From assembly GCA_035516965.1 (NCBI GenBank), contig DATIZR010000116.1:22158-86157 (forward strand): a stretch of 64,000 bases of DNA. The letters run 5' to 3'. The translations under genes and the position numbers were made by a program. Origin of the DNA: Nitrospirota bacterium. GTDB lineage: Bacteria; Nitrospirota; UBA9217. Below are positions 48,077 through 58,070 of the stretch, piece by piece; positions within the stretch are counted from its first letter, which is position 1, and each line of letters begins with the position of its first letter. The notes beneath the pieces were generated by a model. The model was not told the origin of the DNA. It saw only the letters and a list, made by a program, of their open reading frames with translations, and did not search any database.

Positions 48077-49136
48077 AGTCCTTGCAGATCCCTGCGATCT
48101 CCTCTGCGGCCGTATTTGCCAGGGGAGCCGCTCCCGCCGGCCTTGCCCCGGCATATTTTGCGATAAGACCCGCCAGCAGCTCAGGCGTCAGGTCCTTCTG
48201 AATGATCACCTCGGCCGAGCCGCGCGCCGCCAGCGTCCTCGCGTTGTGCTCCTGGTGGTTGTCCGCGGCAAAGGGAAAGGGAACGAGGATCGCCCGTTTC
48301 CCGCAGACCGCCAGTTCGGCCACGGTCGTGGCTCCCGAGCGCGACACCACCAGGTCCGCCGCGGCGTATGCCCCCGCCATGTCATGGATATAGGGAAGCA
48401 CAACGGCCCTGACCCCCGCGGTCCGGTATCCTGCGCCCACCTCTGCGGCGTCCCTCTCCCCGGTCTGGTGCAGGACCTGGAGGCCGGGGACGTCCTTCAG
48501 CAGCGCGGCAGCAGACCGCATGGCCGCGTTGATCGCGTGCGCGCCGCCGCTCCCGCCCATGACGAAGAGCGTGAAGCGGTCCTGGTCGAGCCCGAAGTGC
48601 CTGAGCGCCGACTCGTGGTTTCCCCGCTCGATCCCCTTTCGGACGAGCGGACCGGTCTCATAGGTCTTCCGCTTCGCGAAGAAGCGCTGTGCGTCCGCTC
48701 CCGGAAAGCAAAGGATCACCTTGTCGGCAATCCTGCCGATCATCCTGTTCGCCATGCCGGCGTACGAATTCGGCTCGACCACGAGCACCGTGATGCCCGT
48801 CGCCCAGGCCGCGAGCGCCATGGGCCCGGAGGAATACCCGCCCACGCCGATGACGATGTCGGGCCTCACCTCATGGATCAGACGCGCGCACTGGACCAGG
48901 CTCCGGGGCAGCGTCACGATCGTCTTCAGGATTGCGAGAAACTTCATGCCCTTGAGCTTGCCCACGCTGATGAATCGTATTGGTAGCCCCTCCCGGGGCA
49001 GCACCTTCGCCTCGATCCCCTGTTCGGTACCCACGAACAGCACATTGCTGCCCCGCACCTTCAAGAGCTCCCGGGCAATGGCGATGCCCGGATACAGGTG
49101 CCCCCCCGTGCCTCCGCCTGCGATGATTACCTTCAT
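48060..49136 (-). CDS. murG: Lipid II synthase MurG (GlcNAc transferase)
   Basis: Transfers GlcNAc from UDP-GlcNAc to lipid I at the inner membrane. 358 residues, GT-B fold. N-terminal [30 protein letters not shown], the C-domain [13 protein letters not shown], and [20 protein letters not shown] then [11 protein letters not shown] for UDP-sugar binding are all intact. The gap to ftsW is 71 bp and the end overlaps murC. Confidence 0.97.
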   Translation of the reverse strand: MKVIIAGGGTGGHLYPGIAIARELLKVRGSNVLFVGTEQGIEAKVLPREGLPIRFISVGKLKGMKFLAILKTIVTLPRSLVQCARLIHEVRPDIVIGVGGYSSGPMALAAWATGITVLVVEPNSYAGMANRMIGRIADKVILCFPGADAQRFFAKRKTYETGPLVRKGIERGNHESALRHFGLDQDRFTLFVMGGSGGAHAINAAMRSAAALLKDVPGLQVLHQTGERDAAEVGAGYRTAGVRAVVLPYIHDMAGAYAAADLVVSRSGATTVAELAVCGKRAILVPFPFAADNHQEHNARTLAARGSAEVIIQKDLTPELLAGLIAKYAGARPAGAAPLANTAAEEIAGICKDYVQKD

Positions 49137-49207
49137 GGCTCTCTGCGTCCTTTTCCTGACCCCTCACTCTGAAGCCTCACGTCTCACGCCGTATAACCCG
49201 CGACTCG

Positions 49208-50320
49208 TTATGCCGCCTCCCTCGATACGTTCAGCAGCACGCCGACGGCCGCCATGGTGATCACGAGCGACGATCCCCCGTAGCTCACGAGGGGAAGAGC
49301 GATGCCCTTGGTGGGGAGCAGGCCGGTCACGACGGCCATATTGATCATGCCCTGCAGGCAGATCAGGAGCGTGATCCCCAGCGCGAGCAGTCTCGTGAAC
49401 ACGTCGCGCGCTGCGATGGCGATGCGTACCCCGCGCCACAGGATGACCAGGAACAGCACCAGAACGACCAGCGCGCCGATCAATCCGAGCTCTTCGCCAA
49501 TCACGGCATAGATGAAGTCCGAATGCCGTTCCGGAAGGAACAGCAGCTTCTGCCTCCCCTCGCCCAGCCCCCGGCCGAACACGCCTCCGCTCCCGAAGGC
49601 CAGGAAGGACTGGATGATCTGGTGCCCGGACCCCTGGGGATCGGACCAGGGGTCGAGGAACGCCGTGATCCTGCGCAGCCGGTAGGCCTTGTGCGCGACG
49701 GCAAAAAAGACAAGGGGCAGGGCCGCGGCGGCCGTGCCGCCCAGGTGCAGGACGTTCGCCCCGCCCGCGAACAGCAGGATGCAGGCGACCCCCGCGAGGG
49801 TCATCGCGGCCCCGAAGTCGGGCTGCCGGATCGCCAGAAGCAGGAAGGCGCCGACCACGACATAGGCCGGGACCAGCCCGTTCGTGAAGTCGCGGATCCG
49901 CTCCCCCTTCTTCGCGATGAAGTAGCTCAGGTACACGACCAGCGCGAACTTGGCGAGCTCCGACGGCTGGAACGACAGCATGCCGAACCGCAACCAGCGG
50001 CGGGATCCGTTGATCTCCCTGCCGACGCCGGGAACGAGCGTCGCCGCGAGCAGCGCCAGGGACACGAAGAGGAGCGCGAGCACCACGCGCTGGTCCGCGA
50101 ACAACCGGTGGTCCAGCCGCATCGTCACGGCCATGGCCGCAAGGCCGGCGATAGCCCAGAGGAGCTGGCGTTTCATGAAGAAGGCGGCATCGTCATAGGT
50201 CGTGAGCGCCACGATGCTGCTCGAGCTGTAGACCATCACCACGCTCACGATCAGGAGCGACAGGATGGCGAGGAGCAGCGTGCGGTCGTACTGTCCTTTA
50301 TGGCTTGTTGCGGTCATCAT
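49208..50320 (-). CDS. ftsW: Septal peptidoglycan glycosyltransferase FtsW
   Basis: SEDS-family polymerase that works with FtsI at the septum. 370 residues from the ATG at 50320 (a second ATG follows immediately); about ten membrane helices. Family signatures are VYSSSSIVAL, the extracellular loop residues GREINGSRRWLRF, FQPSELAKFALVVYLSYF, RQPDFGAAM and the C-terminal GLLPTKGIALPLVSYGGSSL. The frame is open to 50539 but that part lies within the end of murD and is Arg-rich. The gap to murD is about 80 bp. Confidence 0.96.
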   Translation of the reverse strand: MMTATSHKGQYDRTLLLAILSLLIVSVVMVYSSSSIVALTTYDDAAFFMKRQLLWAIAGLAAMAVTMRLDHRLFADQRVVLALLFVSLALLAATLVPGVGREINGSRRWLRFGMLSFQPSELAKFALVVYLSYFIAKKGERIRDFTNGLVPAYVVVGAFLLLAIRQPDFGAAMTLAGVACILLFAGGANVLHLGGTAAAALPLVFFAVAHKAYRLRRITAFLDPWSDPQGSGHQIIQSFLAFGSGGVFGRGLGEGRQKLLFLPERHSDFIYAVIGEELGLIGALVVLVLFLVILWRGVRIAIAARDVFTRLLALGITLLICLQGMINMAVVTGLLPTKGIALPLVSYGGSSLVITMAAVGVLLNVSREAA

Positions 50321-50402
50321 TTCGTATGCTCTCTCGCGCGGAACGCGGAGTGCGCCGGCGCCGGTCCCAGTGCCCCCTCGTGCTCCGAGCAACACGCCCG
50401 CG

Positions 50403-51740
50403 CTACAGCGTGTGCACCGCCTCCTTGAACTGCCTCCCGCGGTCCTCGAAATCCTTGAACATATCGAAGCTCGCGCACGCCGGGGAAAGCAGCACCACGT
50501 CGCCATGCGACGCCCGCGAGGAGGCGAGCGCGACCGCATCCTGGAGCGTCTCCGCGAAGACCGTCTCGGTCGCGGTGCCGAGGGCCCTGGCCATGGCGTC
50601 GGCAGCCTTGCCGATCAGGATCAGCAGCTTCACTCTTTGCCGGAACAGATCATGGAGCGGGCTGAAATCGCTGCCCTTGTCCAGACCCCCGGCGATAAGG
50701 ATCACGGGCCGGGTGAACCCCTCGACGGACTTGACCACCGCCCCGACGTTCGTGCCTTTGGAGTCGTTGATGTAGGTGACGCCGTTCTTTTCGCGCACGA
50801 ACTCCAGGCGATGTTCGAGGCCGGGGAATTCCCGGAGAACGGCCGCGACGGAGGCATCGTCGGCGCCCGCCAGCAGGGACATTGCCGCCGCGGCAAGAGC
50901 GTTCTCGAGGTTGTGCACGCCCTTGATTCTGATCTCGTCAGCCCGCAGGATTCGCCGGCCGTTGAACGTCAGCCATCCGTCGAGCACGCAGGCCCCCGGG
51001 TTGAACCGGAGCCGGCGCGAGAAGGGTATGACCGTGGCCGCGCTCCGCCTGGCCATGGCCTTGACGATGTCATCGTCGAAGTTCAGAACGAGGAAGTCCC
51101 CCTTCCGCTGGTTCCGGAAGATCCGGGCCTTTGCCTCCGCATATTCCCCGATGCTGCGGTAGCGGTCGAGGTGGTCCTGGGTGACGTTCAGGACCGAGGC
51201 GACCTTCGGCCGGAAGGTCTCGATGTCCTCGAGCTGGAAGCTCGACAGCTCCGCCACGATCCAGTCCCGCCCCCTGAGCGCCGCCGGATCCCCGGTCAGG
51301 GCGTTGCCGATGTTCCCGGCCACGAGCACCTTCTTCCCGGCGCGCTCGAGCATGAGGCCCGTAAGCGTCGTGACCGTTGACTTGCCGTTCGTTCCCGTGA
51401 TCCCTACATAGGGCGCGTCGGACAGGAGCCAGGCAAGCTCGAGTTCGCTGATCACCTTCACGCCGCGCCGCCGCGCCGCCAGCACCTGAGGGATCTTGGG
51501 AACGCCGGGTGAGAGCACGACAAGATCGGCCTCCCGGAAGATCCGGTCCGGATGTCCGCCTGCTTCCACAGAGATGGCCCTTGTGCCGAGCGCTTTCACC
51601 TGGGCGACAAGCTGATCGAGCGGCTTTTTGTCCGTCACCGTGACGCGGGCACCCAGCGCGTGGAGCGCCCGCGCCGCGGCAATGCCGCTCCTGGCCATGC
51701 CCACGACCGTCACCCGCTTGTTCTTGAAATCCGGTTTCAC
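50403..51740 (-). CDS. murD: UDP-N-acetylmuramoylalanine-D-glutamate ligase
   Basis: Adds D-Glu to UDP-MurNAc-L-Ala. 445 residues. N-terminal domain VVGMARSGIAAARAL, the ATP loop GITGTNGKSTVTTL, AELSSFQLEDIE, NVTQDHLDRY and the C-terminal NDSKGTNVGAVVKSVEGF are as expected. The last residues (LSPACASFDMFKDFEDRGRQ then F) are the usual ending. The 151-bp gap upstream, toward mraY, holds a long imperfect inverted repeat. Confidence 0.97.
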   Translation of the reverse strand: MKPDFKNKRVTVVGMARSGIAAARALHALGARVTVTDKKPLDQLVAQVKALGTRAISVEAGGHPDRIFREADLVVLSPGVPKIPQVLAARRRGVKVISELELAWLLSDAPYVGITGTNGKSTVTTLTGLMLERAGKKVLVAGNIGNALTGDPAALRGRDWIVAELSSFQLEDIETFRPKVASVLNVTQDHLDRYRSIGEYAEAKARIFRNQRKGDFLVLNFDDDIVKAMARRSAATVIPFSRRLRFNPGACVLDGWLTFNGRRILRADEIRIKGVHNLENALAAAAMSLLAGADDASVAAVLREFPGLEHRLEFVREKNGVTYINDSKGTNVGAVVKSVEGFTRPVILIAGGLDKGSDFSPLHDLFRQRVKLLILIGKAADAMARALGTATETVFAETLQDAVALASSRASHGDVVLLSPACASFDMFKDFEDRGRQFKEAVHTL

Positions 51741-51765
51741 CCCGCCTCCACATCAAAATCTTTTC

Positions 51766-51876
51766 ACCACAGAGATCACAGAGGAGATTCAAAAGAATTT
51801 AGGAATAAACAACGTTGTGTTATTTTTTTTATCTTCCCTTTTCTAGCTTCTCACTTTTCTCTGTGACCTCTGTGGT
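51766..51876. repeat. Imperfect inverted repeat between mraY and murD
   Basis: ACCACAGAGATCACAGAGG (51766-51784) pairs with TCTCTGTGACCTCTGTGGT (51858-51876), 17 of 19 positions complementary, around an AT-rich loop of about 70 bp. The mRNA could fold into a long stem between mraY and murD. The AACCACAGAG style resembles the AACCACGGA arms near prfC and the fragment at 54344-54373. Confidence 0.65.
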
Positions 51877-51891
51877 TAAAAATCTTCTTTC

Positions 51892-52974
51892 TCACCTCAG
51901 CTTCAGCGATCCCAGCGATACCAGCGCCAGGATGACCCCCACGATCCAGAACCGCGCGATCACCTTGGACTCGGGCCAGCCGATCTGCTCGAAGTGGTGG
52001 TGGATCGGCGCCATCCTGAAGACCCGCTTGCCCGTGAGCTTGAACGATGCGACCTGGAGCGCGACGGACAGCGTCTCGGCCACGAAAATGCCGCCGACAA
52101 CGACCAGGATCAGCTCATGCTTGGTAACGACCGCGAGGGTGCCCAGGGCGCCGCCGAGCGACAGCGATCCGACGTCTCCCATGAAGACCTCGGCCGGGTG
52201 GGCGTTGTACCAGAGGAACCCGAGGCTCGCGCCGAGCAGCGCGCCGCAGAAGATCACGAGCTCTCCGCTGCCCGGGATGTAGAGGATCCTCAGATACTCG
52301 GCCGTGATCCGGTTTCCCCCGACGTACACGATCACGGCATTCGCCGTGGCCGCGATGCCGACGAGTCCGATGGCCAGCCCGTCCAGGCCGTCCGTCAGGT
52401 TGACCGCGTTCGAGGAGCCCACGATGACGATGGCGACGAAGGGAATGTAGAACCAGCCGAGATCGAGCAGAAAGCTCTTCATGAACGGCACGGACAGCAG
52501 GGTCGCGTTCCGGTCGCCGGAAAACTTGAACAGGAACAGGGCGACGGCCAGCGAGGCCGCGATCTGCAGCCCGAACTTCTGCGTTGCCGAGAGCCCCTTG
52601 GACCGTTTCTTCACCACCTTGAGGTAGTCGTCCCAGAAACCGATCCCGCCGAAGGCTGCCGTGGCAAAGAGCACGACCCAGACGTACTTGTTCGACAGGT
52701 CGGACCAGAGCAGGGCTGACGACACCAGCGCCATGATGATCAGGATCCCGCCCATGGTCGGCGTGCCCTGCTTCGAGAGGTGTGTCTTCGGCCCGTCGTC
52801 GCGCACGTGCTGTCCGACCTTGAGCCTCCGGAGCCAGGCGATCACCGGCTTGCCGAAGAGAAAGCTCACCAGGAGGGCCGTGAGCACCGCGCCCGCGGCC
52901 CTGAAGGTGATGTACTTGAACACGTTGAAGCCGCTTACCAGCTTACTCAGCGGATACAGCAGGTGGTACAGCAT
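51892..52974 (-). CDS. mraY: Phospho-N-acetylmuramoyl-pentapeptide transferase
   Basis: Makes lipid I from UDP-MurNAc-pentapeptide and undecaprenyl phosphate in the inner membrane. 360 residues, the same length as the E. coli enzyme, about ten helices. Motifs: KTHLSKQGTPTMGGILI, the catalytic FWDDYLKVVKK, NAVNLTDGLDGLAIG, FMGDVGSLSLGGALG and the cytoplasmic MAPIHHHFEQIGWPE. The ATG overlaps the murF stop (TGATG), so translation is coupled; the longer open frame to 53637 is antisense-like noise in murF. Confidence 0.97.
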   Translation of the reverse strand: MLYHLLYPLSKLVSGFNVFKYITFRAAGAVLTALLVSFLFGKPVIAWLRRLKVGQHVRDDGPKTHLSKQGTPTMGGILIIMALVSSALLWSDLSNKYVWVVLFATAAFGGIGFWDDYLKVVKKRSKGLSATQKFGLQIAASLAVALFLFKFSGDRNATLLSVPFMKSFLLDLGWFYIPFVAIVIVGSSNAVNLTDGLDGLAIGLVGIAATANAVIVYVGGNRITAEYLRILYIPGSGELVIFCGALLGASLGFLWYNAHPAEVFMGDVGSLSLGGALGTLAVVTKHELILVVVGGIFVAETLSVALQVASFKLTGKRVFRMAPIHHHFEQIGWPESKVIARFWIVGVILALVSLGSLKLR

Positions 52975-54341
52975 CAGAATTCCTCCAGGATCTTTTCCAT
53001 CTTCATGCCGCGCGATCCCTTGACCAGCACGGCGTCGCCATTCCGCGAATGCGCCCGAAGCAGCTCCGCGGCCTCCCGGTGCGATGCGGCAGCGAACAGA
53101 CTGCCCTTCGGCATCCCTTCCGCGGCTGCACCCTCGAGGATATGGCGTGCGAGCGTTCCGAACGCGATGACCGCGTACACACCGAGCCGCGCGGCGATCC
53201 TGCCCGCCTCGCGGTGTTCCCCGGGGCCGGCATCGCCCAGCTCCAGCATGTCGCCCAGGACCGCGACGGACCTCGCGCCGGGCCTGAGCGTGACCAGCGT
53301 CTCGAGCGCCGCCCGGACCGACCCGGGGTTGGCATTGTAGCAGTCGGCCAGCACGGTCCTCCCGTGCAGGACCTTGATCTCGGACCGCATGGCGACCGGG
53401 GCGAACTCCTCGAGCCCGTCCCGGACGGCTTCGAGGGGCAGTCCCAATGCCGTTGCCGCGGCGGCGGCCGCGAGGGCGTTGGAGATATTGTGCCTTCCGA
53501 CCGACCGGAGCCGGACCTTCGCCTGCTCGCCCCCGCTGGTCAGGGTGAAGTCGGTCGAGTCCTTTTCCTGACGGATGCCGGACGCCGTGACGTCGGCCTT
53601 CCGGTCGACCCCGTAGGTGATGACCTTCCCGCTCCACCTGCTCCTGAGCAGATCGAAATAGCGGTCGTCGGCATTCAGCACGGCGGTCCCCCCGGGCTTC
53701 AGGTTCGCGAGAAGCTCCGCCTTTGCCTCGGCAACCGTGTCCGTTGAGCCCAGGAACTCCAGGTGGGCCGGCCCGATGTTCGTGATGACGCCTACATCGG
53801 GATTCACGAGCCGGCCGAGCAGATCGATCTCGCCGAGCGCGCTCATGCCCATCTCGATGACTGCGGCCCGGTGCCCGCTATCGAGTGTGAGCAGCGTGAG
53901 CGGCACGCCGATGTGGTTGTTGAGATTCCCCTCGTTCTTGAGAACCGGACCCCTGCGCCTGAGGATGCTGGCAAGCATTTCCTTGGTCGTGGTCTTGCCG
54001 TTGCTGCCCGTGATGCCGGCAAAGGGGACCGCAAATTTTTTCCGGTGCGTCAGAGCCATCTCCTGGAGGGAGAGCAGCGTGTCCTCTACGGCGAGGATGT
54101 TCTTGATGCCGCCCAGGCTTTCATAGCGCAACTCCAGCGCGGACCTGTCCACGAGCGCGCCCCAGGCCCCCTTCTTGATAGCATCGCGAACAAAATCGTG
54201 GCCGTCGAACCGGTCTCCCTTGAGGGCTACGAAGAGTTCACCTTCCTTGATGTTCCTGGAGTCTATGGACACGCCCTTGATCTCCATCCGCTCCATCCTC
54301 TCGAGAAGTTCGTCCAGCTGCTTTTTTTCAGGATCGTTCAT
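52974..54341 (-). CDS. murF: UDP-N-acetylmuramoyl-tripeptide-D-alanyl-D-alanine ligase
   Basis: Adds the D-Ala-D-Ala dipeptide to complete the pentapeptide. 455 residues. Motifs: VSIDSRNIKEGELFVALKG, the ATP loop GITGSNGKTTTKEML, NIGPAHLEFLG, and the C-domain ADCYNANPGSVRAAL. The N-terminal part before 'VSIDSR' is short and highly charged (MNDPEKKQLDELLERMERME) and lacks the typical first strands, so residues at the very start may not be conserved. Directly followed by mraY. Confidence 0.96.
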   Translation of the reverse strand: MNDPEKKQLDELLERMERMEIKGVSIDSRNIKEGELFVALKGDRFDGHDFVRDAIKKGAWGALVDRSALELRYESLGGIKNILAVEDTLLSLQEMALTHRKKFAVPFAGITGSNGKTTTKEMLASILRRRGPVLKNEGNLNNHIGVPLTLLTLDSGHRAAVIEMGMSALGEIDLLGRLVNPDVGVITNIGPAHLEFLGSTDTVAEAKAELLANLKPGGTAVLNADDRYFDLLRSRWSGKVITYGVDRKADVTASGIRQEKDSTDFTLTSGGEQAKVRLRSVGRHNISNALAAAAAATALGLPLEAVRDGLEEFAPVAMRSEIKVLHGRTVLADCYNANPGSVRAALETLVTLRPGARSVAVLGDMLELGDAGPGEHREAGRIAARLGVYAVIAFGTLARHILEGAAAEGMPKGSLFAAASHREAAELLRAHSRNGDAVLVKGSRGMKMEKILEEF

Positions 54342-54420
54342 ATCAAACCACGGAACAGAGAGGTCAAAACACAGAAGGCGGACTAAACTCGTTCATCAAG
54401 CGCCACCAGTCCATGCTCTG

Positions 54421-55950
54421 TCATCTGCCCCCTGTCTTCTGCCTCTTCCGTATCTCTTCCCGTGCTACCTCGCGGTCGTCGAAATGGTGCTTCGTCGTGC
54501 CGACGACCTGATAATCCTCGTGCCCCTTGCCGGCGAGCACGACCACGTCGCCCGGCCGCGCCGCCCGGATCGCCGCGGCTATGGCTTCATGCCGGTCCGG
54601 AACGACAGCGTAGGGTTTGCCGCCCGCTGCCGCGGCGGCCGCATCCGGCGTCGCCGGCCCGGACCCGTCGGTCATCCCGTTCTCGATCTCCGCGATGATG
54701 TCGAGGGGCTCCTCGGTCCGGGGGTTGTCCGACGTGACGATCACGATGTCGCTGCCCCGGAGCGCCGCGGCGCCCATCTTCGGCCGTTTGGTCCGGTCCC
54801 GGTCCCCGCCGCAGCCGAAGACCGTGATCACCCTGTTTTCCGCTATTTCCCGCACGGCCTCGAGCAGCCGCACCAGCGCGTCCTCGGTATGCGCATAATC
54901 AACGACCACTCCGAAGGGCTGGCCCAGGTCGACCTTCTCCATGCGGCCGGGCACGGCCTTCATCGCCCGGATGCCCTGCGCGATCGCGTCCCTGCCCAAG
55001 CCAAGCGCCGTCCCGATCCCCACCGCGGTAAGGATATTGTAGATATTGTGCCTTCCCACGAGCGGCGATTCGATCGCCACGGCACCCGCAGGCGTCGACA
55101 CCGTGAAGGCCAGTCCCGCAATGCCGTGCCGGATCTCCCCGGCCGGATGTACCGCCGCGCTCCCGGTCATGCCCGTGCTCACGACGGGTGCCCGCGTCGC
55201 GCCGATGACCTCATCGGCCCGCGGGTCGTCCCGGTTCACCACGGCGTGACCGCCGGCGGACAGGCCCGTGAAGAGCCCGAGCTTCGCCTGGAAGTAAGCG
55301 TCCATTGACCCATGAAAATCCAGGTGGTCCTGGGTCAGGTTCGTGAACGCCGCGGCCCTGAACGTGCAGCCCCGGGTCCTGCCGAGCGCAAGCGCGTGCG
55401 ACGAAACCTCCATGACGCAGTAAGTGGCGTGCAGCGCAACCATTTCGGACAAAAGCCGCTGGAGATCGAGCGATTCCGGCGTGGTGTTCGGCGCGGGATA
55501 CACGCGGTCTCCCACGCGGTAATCGATGGTCCCGATCAGCCCGCAGGAATGGCCCGCGGCCTCGATGATCGACTTCACGAGATAGGTCGTTGTCGTCTTG
55601 CCGTTCGTGCCGGTGACGCCGACCAGCGCGAGCCGGCCCGACGGATGTTTGTAAAAGGCATCGGCAACGAGCGCGAGCGCCGCGCGGGAGTCTTCCACGA
55701 TGATCTGCGGGACCCCGGCTTCTGAGGCGGCCTGGTCGCGGGACTCCGCAATGACCGCGACCGCACCCTGCGCGAGAGCCGGGGGAATAAACCGGTGGCC
55801 GTCCGAGTGATATCCTCGCACGGCCACGAACAGGGAACCCGGCCTTACCTTCCGGGAGTCATAGACAATGTCTGACACCTCCCTGTCCCGCTGTTCCGGA
55901 GACAGGGTCGACTGGCTCTTGAGGCTGCTGAACAATGCACCGAGCTTCAT
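54421..55950 (-). CDS. murE: UDP-N-acetylmuramoyl-tripeptide synthetase (meso-DAP adding)
   Basis: 509 residues. ATP loop GVTGTNGKTTTTYLV, EVSSHALALGR, NLTQDHLDFHG and the carbamylated-Lys region are present. The C-terminal SDNPRTEEPLDI (DNPR) is the signature for meso-diaminopimelate as the third amino acid rather than Lys, consistent with a Gram-negative wall. Its start overlaps the ftsI stop by four bases. A stretch TPDAAAAAAGGKP is an Ala-rich insertion before PYAVVPDR. Confidence 0.97.
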   Translation of the reverse strand: MKLGALFSSLKSQSTLSPEQRDREVSDIVYDSRKVRPGSLFVAVRGYHSDGHRFIPPALAQGAVAVIAESRDQAASEAGVPQIIVEDSRAALALVADAFYKHPSGRLALVGVTGTNGKTTTTYLVKSIIEAAGHSCGLIGTIDYRVGDRVYPAPNTTPESLDLQRLLSEMVALHATYCVMEVSSHALALGRTRGCTFRAAAFTNLTQDHLDFHGSMDAYFQAKLGLFTGLSAGGHAVVNRDDPRADEVIGATRAPVVSTGMTGSAAVHPAGEIRHGIAGLAFTVSTPAGAVAIESPLVGRHNIYNILTAVGIGTALGLGRDAIAQGIRAMKAVPGRMEKVDLGQPFGVVVDYAHTEDALVRLLEAVREIAENRVITVFGCGGDRDRTKRPKMGAAALRGSDIVIVTSDNPRTEEPLDIIAEIENGMTDGSGPATPDAAAAAAGGKPYAVVPDRHEAIAAAIRAARPGDVVVLAGKGHEDYQVVGTTKHHFDDREVAREEIRKRQKTGGR

Positions 55951-57677
55951 CGGGTAACCAGGAGCATCCTCCCTCCCACATCATCGGGCGCCGCCTGCAG
56001 ATAGGCGAGGCTCTGCTCCGCAACGGCTTTGAACACCGGGGCCGCAACACTGCCCCCGTAGATGACACCCTCGGGGCTGTCGACCATCACGAGGATCACC
56101 AGCCGCGGCGAGACCGCCGGGACGAACCCCACGAAGGAGCTGACATAGTTCTTCTTCGAATATGCATGGGTCCTCTGGTCGATCTTCTGCGCCGTGCCGG
56201 TCTTTCCCGCAGCCGTGTAGCCCGCCGGCTTTGCCTTGTCGCCGGTGCCAGATTCCACGACCCGCTGCAGCATCATGGCGACCTTCGCGCAAGTCTCCGG
56301 GCTGATGGCCCGTCCCACAACCTGGGGCCCGAACTTCCTGCCCTCGTGCCCTTCACCGTCGACGATCTCGGAAACGACATAGGGCTTCATGAGGGTCCCG
56401 CCGTTGGCGAGGGCGCAGTACGCGGCGGCGACCTGGATCGGCGTCACGCCGATCCCCTGCCCGATCGCGATCTCCGCGAGAGACACGCCGGACCACAGCC
56501 GCGGGTCCCTGACGAGGCCCGGGATCTCGCCCGGAATGTCGACGCCCGTCTTTCGTCCGAACCCGAAGGCGGCAATGTACCGCGAAAACCGCTCCTTGCC
56601 CACGCGCTGGGCGATCTTGATGGTGCCCACATTGCTCGAATGGGCGATCACGTCGGTGAAGGTGAGCACGCCGTTCTCATGGGCGTCCTTGATCACGCGG
56701 TCCGCGACCTGGATGCTGCCGGCGCTGCAGTCGAACCGCTCGAGCGGATGGGCCACTTTTTCTTCGAGCGCCGCGGCGGCCAGGAAGGGCTTGAAAATGG
56801 ACCCGGGCTCGAAGACGTCGGTCACGCAGCGGTTCCGCCATTCCTCCGGGCGGTAATGCTGAGGCTCGTTGGGATTGAACGGCGGCCGGCTCGGCCCGGA
56901 GGTGCGCACGGCGAGCGCAAGCACTTCACCGGTCTTCGGGTCCATCACGATGCAGAAGCCGCCCCTTGCACGGGCACTGCCCAGCATGCCGTCCAGCTCC
57001 TTCTCGGCAATATGCTGGATCACCTCGTCGATGGTCAGGATGATATCATGGCCGGCCTTGGGCAGCTGGTACCCCAGGCCCGGGCCGCCGGGAAAGACCG
57101 TCCTGCCCACGGCGTCCTTTTCTGCGAGCACCCATCCGTACGCGCCGTGCAGATACTTGTCATAGGCCCGCTCGATCCCCTCGAGCCCTTCGTTGTCCAC
57201 CCCGGTGAAGCCGAGCACGGGCCCGGCGAGCGTTTTCTTGGGATAGAACCGGCGGGGCTCGGCCTGCAGGCCGATCTGCTTCGAGTCGAGCTCTTTCACC
57301 CTGCGGGCGCGGTCCGGCTCCACCTTCCGGCTGAGCCAGACGAAGTGCCGGTCCCCCTCCAACTTGCGCTCCAGCACGCGGGGGTTCTCCTGCAGGATGA
57401 GGGAGAGCCGCCGCGCGACCTCCCGCGGGTTCCCGATCATCGACGGTACGCCGTAGACGGAATCCACGTCCAGGCTCACCGCAAGTTCCCGGCCCATGCG
57501 GTCATAGATGGTCCCCCGCTTCGGCTCGAGCTTGACGAGGCGCTCCTGCTGCCGCTCCGCCCGCGTCGACAGTGCGGCCCGCTCAAAGACCTGGAGATAC
57601 ACGAGCCGCATGGCCACGAGAGAATAGCCCAGGGCCATCACCAGCAGTACTGCGAGTATTCTCCCCCGTCGATCCAT
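55947..57677 (-). CDS. ftsI: Septal transpeptidase FtsI (PBP3 type)
   Basis: Class B penicillin-binding protein, anchored in the inner membrane with a periplasmic catalytic domain. 576 residues: N-terminal helix (ILAVLLVMALGYSLVAM), the non-catalytic domain with RGTIYDRMGRELAVSLD, and the transpeptidase with SxxK in EPGSIFKPF (Ser293, Lys296), SSN (347-349) and KTG (492-494). It would cross-link stem peptides at the septum with FtsW. Overlaps murE by 4 bp and follows ftsL by 12 bp. No PASTA domains. Confidence 0.97.
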   Translation of the reverse strand: MDRRGRILAVLLVMALGYSLVAMRLVYLQVFERAALSTRAERQQERLVKLEPKRGTIYDRMGRELAVSLDVDSVYGVPSMIGNPREVARRLSLILQENPRVLERKLEGDRHFVWLSRKVEPDRARRVKELDSKQIGLQAEPRRFYPKKTLAGPVLGFTGVDNEGLEGIERAYDKYLHGAYGWVLAEKDAVGRTVFPGGPGLGYQLPKAGHDIILTIDEVIQHIAEKELDGMLGSARARGGFCIVMDPKTGEVLALAVRTSGPSRPPFNPNEPQHYRPEEWRNRCVTDVFEPGSIFKPFLAAAALEEKVAHPLERFDCSAGSIQVADRVIKDAHENGVLTFTDVIAHSSNVGTIKIAQRVGKERFSRYIAAFGFGRKTGVDIPGEIPGLVRDPRLWSGVSLAEIAIGQGIGVTPIQVAAAYCALANGGTLMKPYVVSEIVDGEGHEGRKFGPQVVGRAISPETCAKVAMMLQRVVESGTGDKAKPAGYTAAGKTGTAQKIDQRTHAYSKKNYVSSFVGFVPAVSPRLVILVMVDSPEGVIYGGSVAAPVFKAVAEQSLAYLQAAPDDVGGRMLLVTR

Positions 57678-57689
57678 GTCAACCCCGCC

Positions 57690-58022
57690 CTATTCTCCGG
57701 GCGCCGCCTTTCTCCTCACCATGACCACATTTTCCTTGGGCGGCCTGACCATGCCCATGTGCCTGGTCGCGATCTCCTCGATGCGCGCCGGCGACGACAG
57801 ACTCGACGCCTCGATCCGGAGCGACCGGTTCGCGCGTTCCAGCTCTTTTTTTTCGTGCTCCAGCGCTTCGATCCGGTACCCCAGCCGGACGATGCTCACC
57901 TTGCCGGCAACGTACAGGATCAGCGAAGCAATGATCAGCAGGACGACCAGGACCCTCCTCAGGCTGCCCTGCCTGCTTCGTGCGAACATGAAGGACCCAA
58001 TGTCACCGGCCCGTGAAGTCAT
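57690..58022 (-). CDS. ftsL: Cell division protein FtsL
   Basis: 110 residues, bitopic: a basic N terminus, one membrane helix (VLVVLLIIASLILYVAGKV) and a periplasmic coiled coil (RIEALEHEKKELERANRSLR), ending near IEEIATRHMGMVRPP, the typical end of FtsL-like proteins. Recognised by size, topology and position between rsmH and ftsI more than by sequence. Partner of FtsB and FtsQ; no ftsB is in this cluster. Confidence 0.9.
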   Translation of the reverse strand: MTSRAGDIGSFMFARSRQGSLRRVLVVLLIIASLILYVAGKVSIVRLGYRIEALEHEKKELERANRSLRIEASSLSSPARIEEIATRHMGMVRPPKENVVMVRRKAAPGE

Positions 58023-58070
58023 GATGTTTTCCCCAATAGGAGCCCCCGCCCCTCACCCATGCGCCGGTCG

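Noticed and set aside
55935..58016. 693-codon plus-strand frame opposite ftsI-ftsL
   Set aside because: Antisense to essential division genes, with no motif and no ribosome-binding site.
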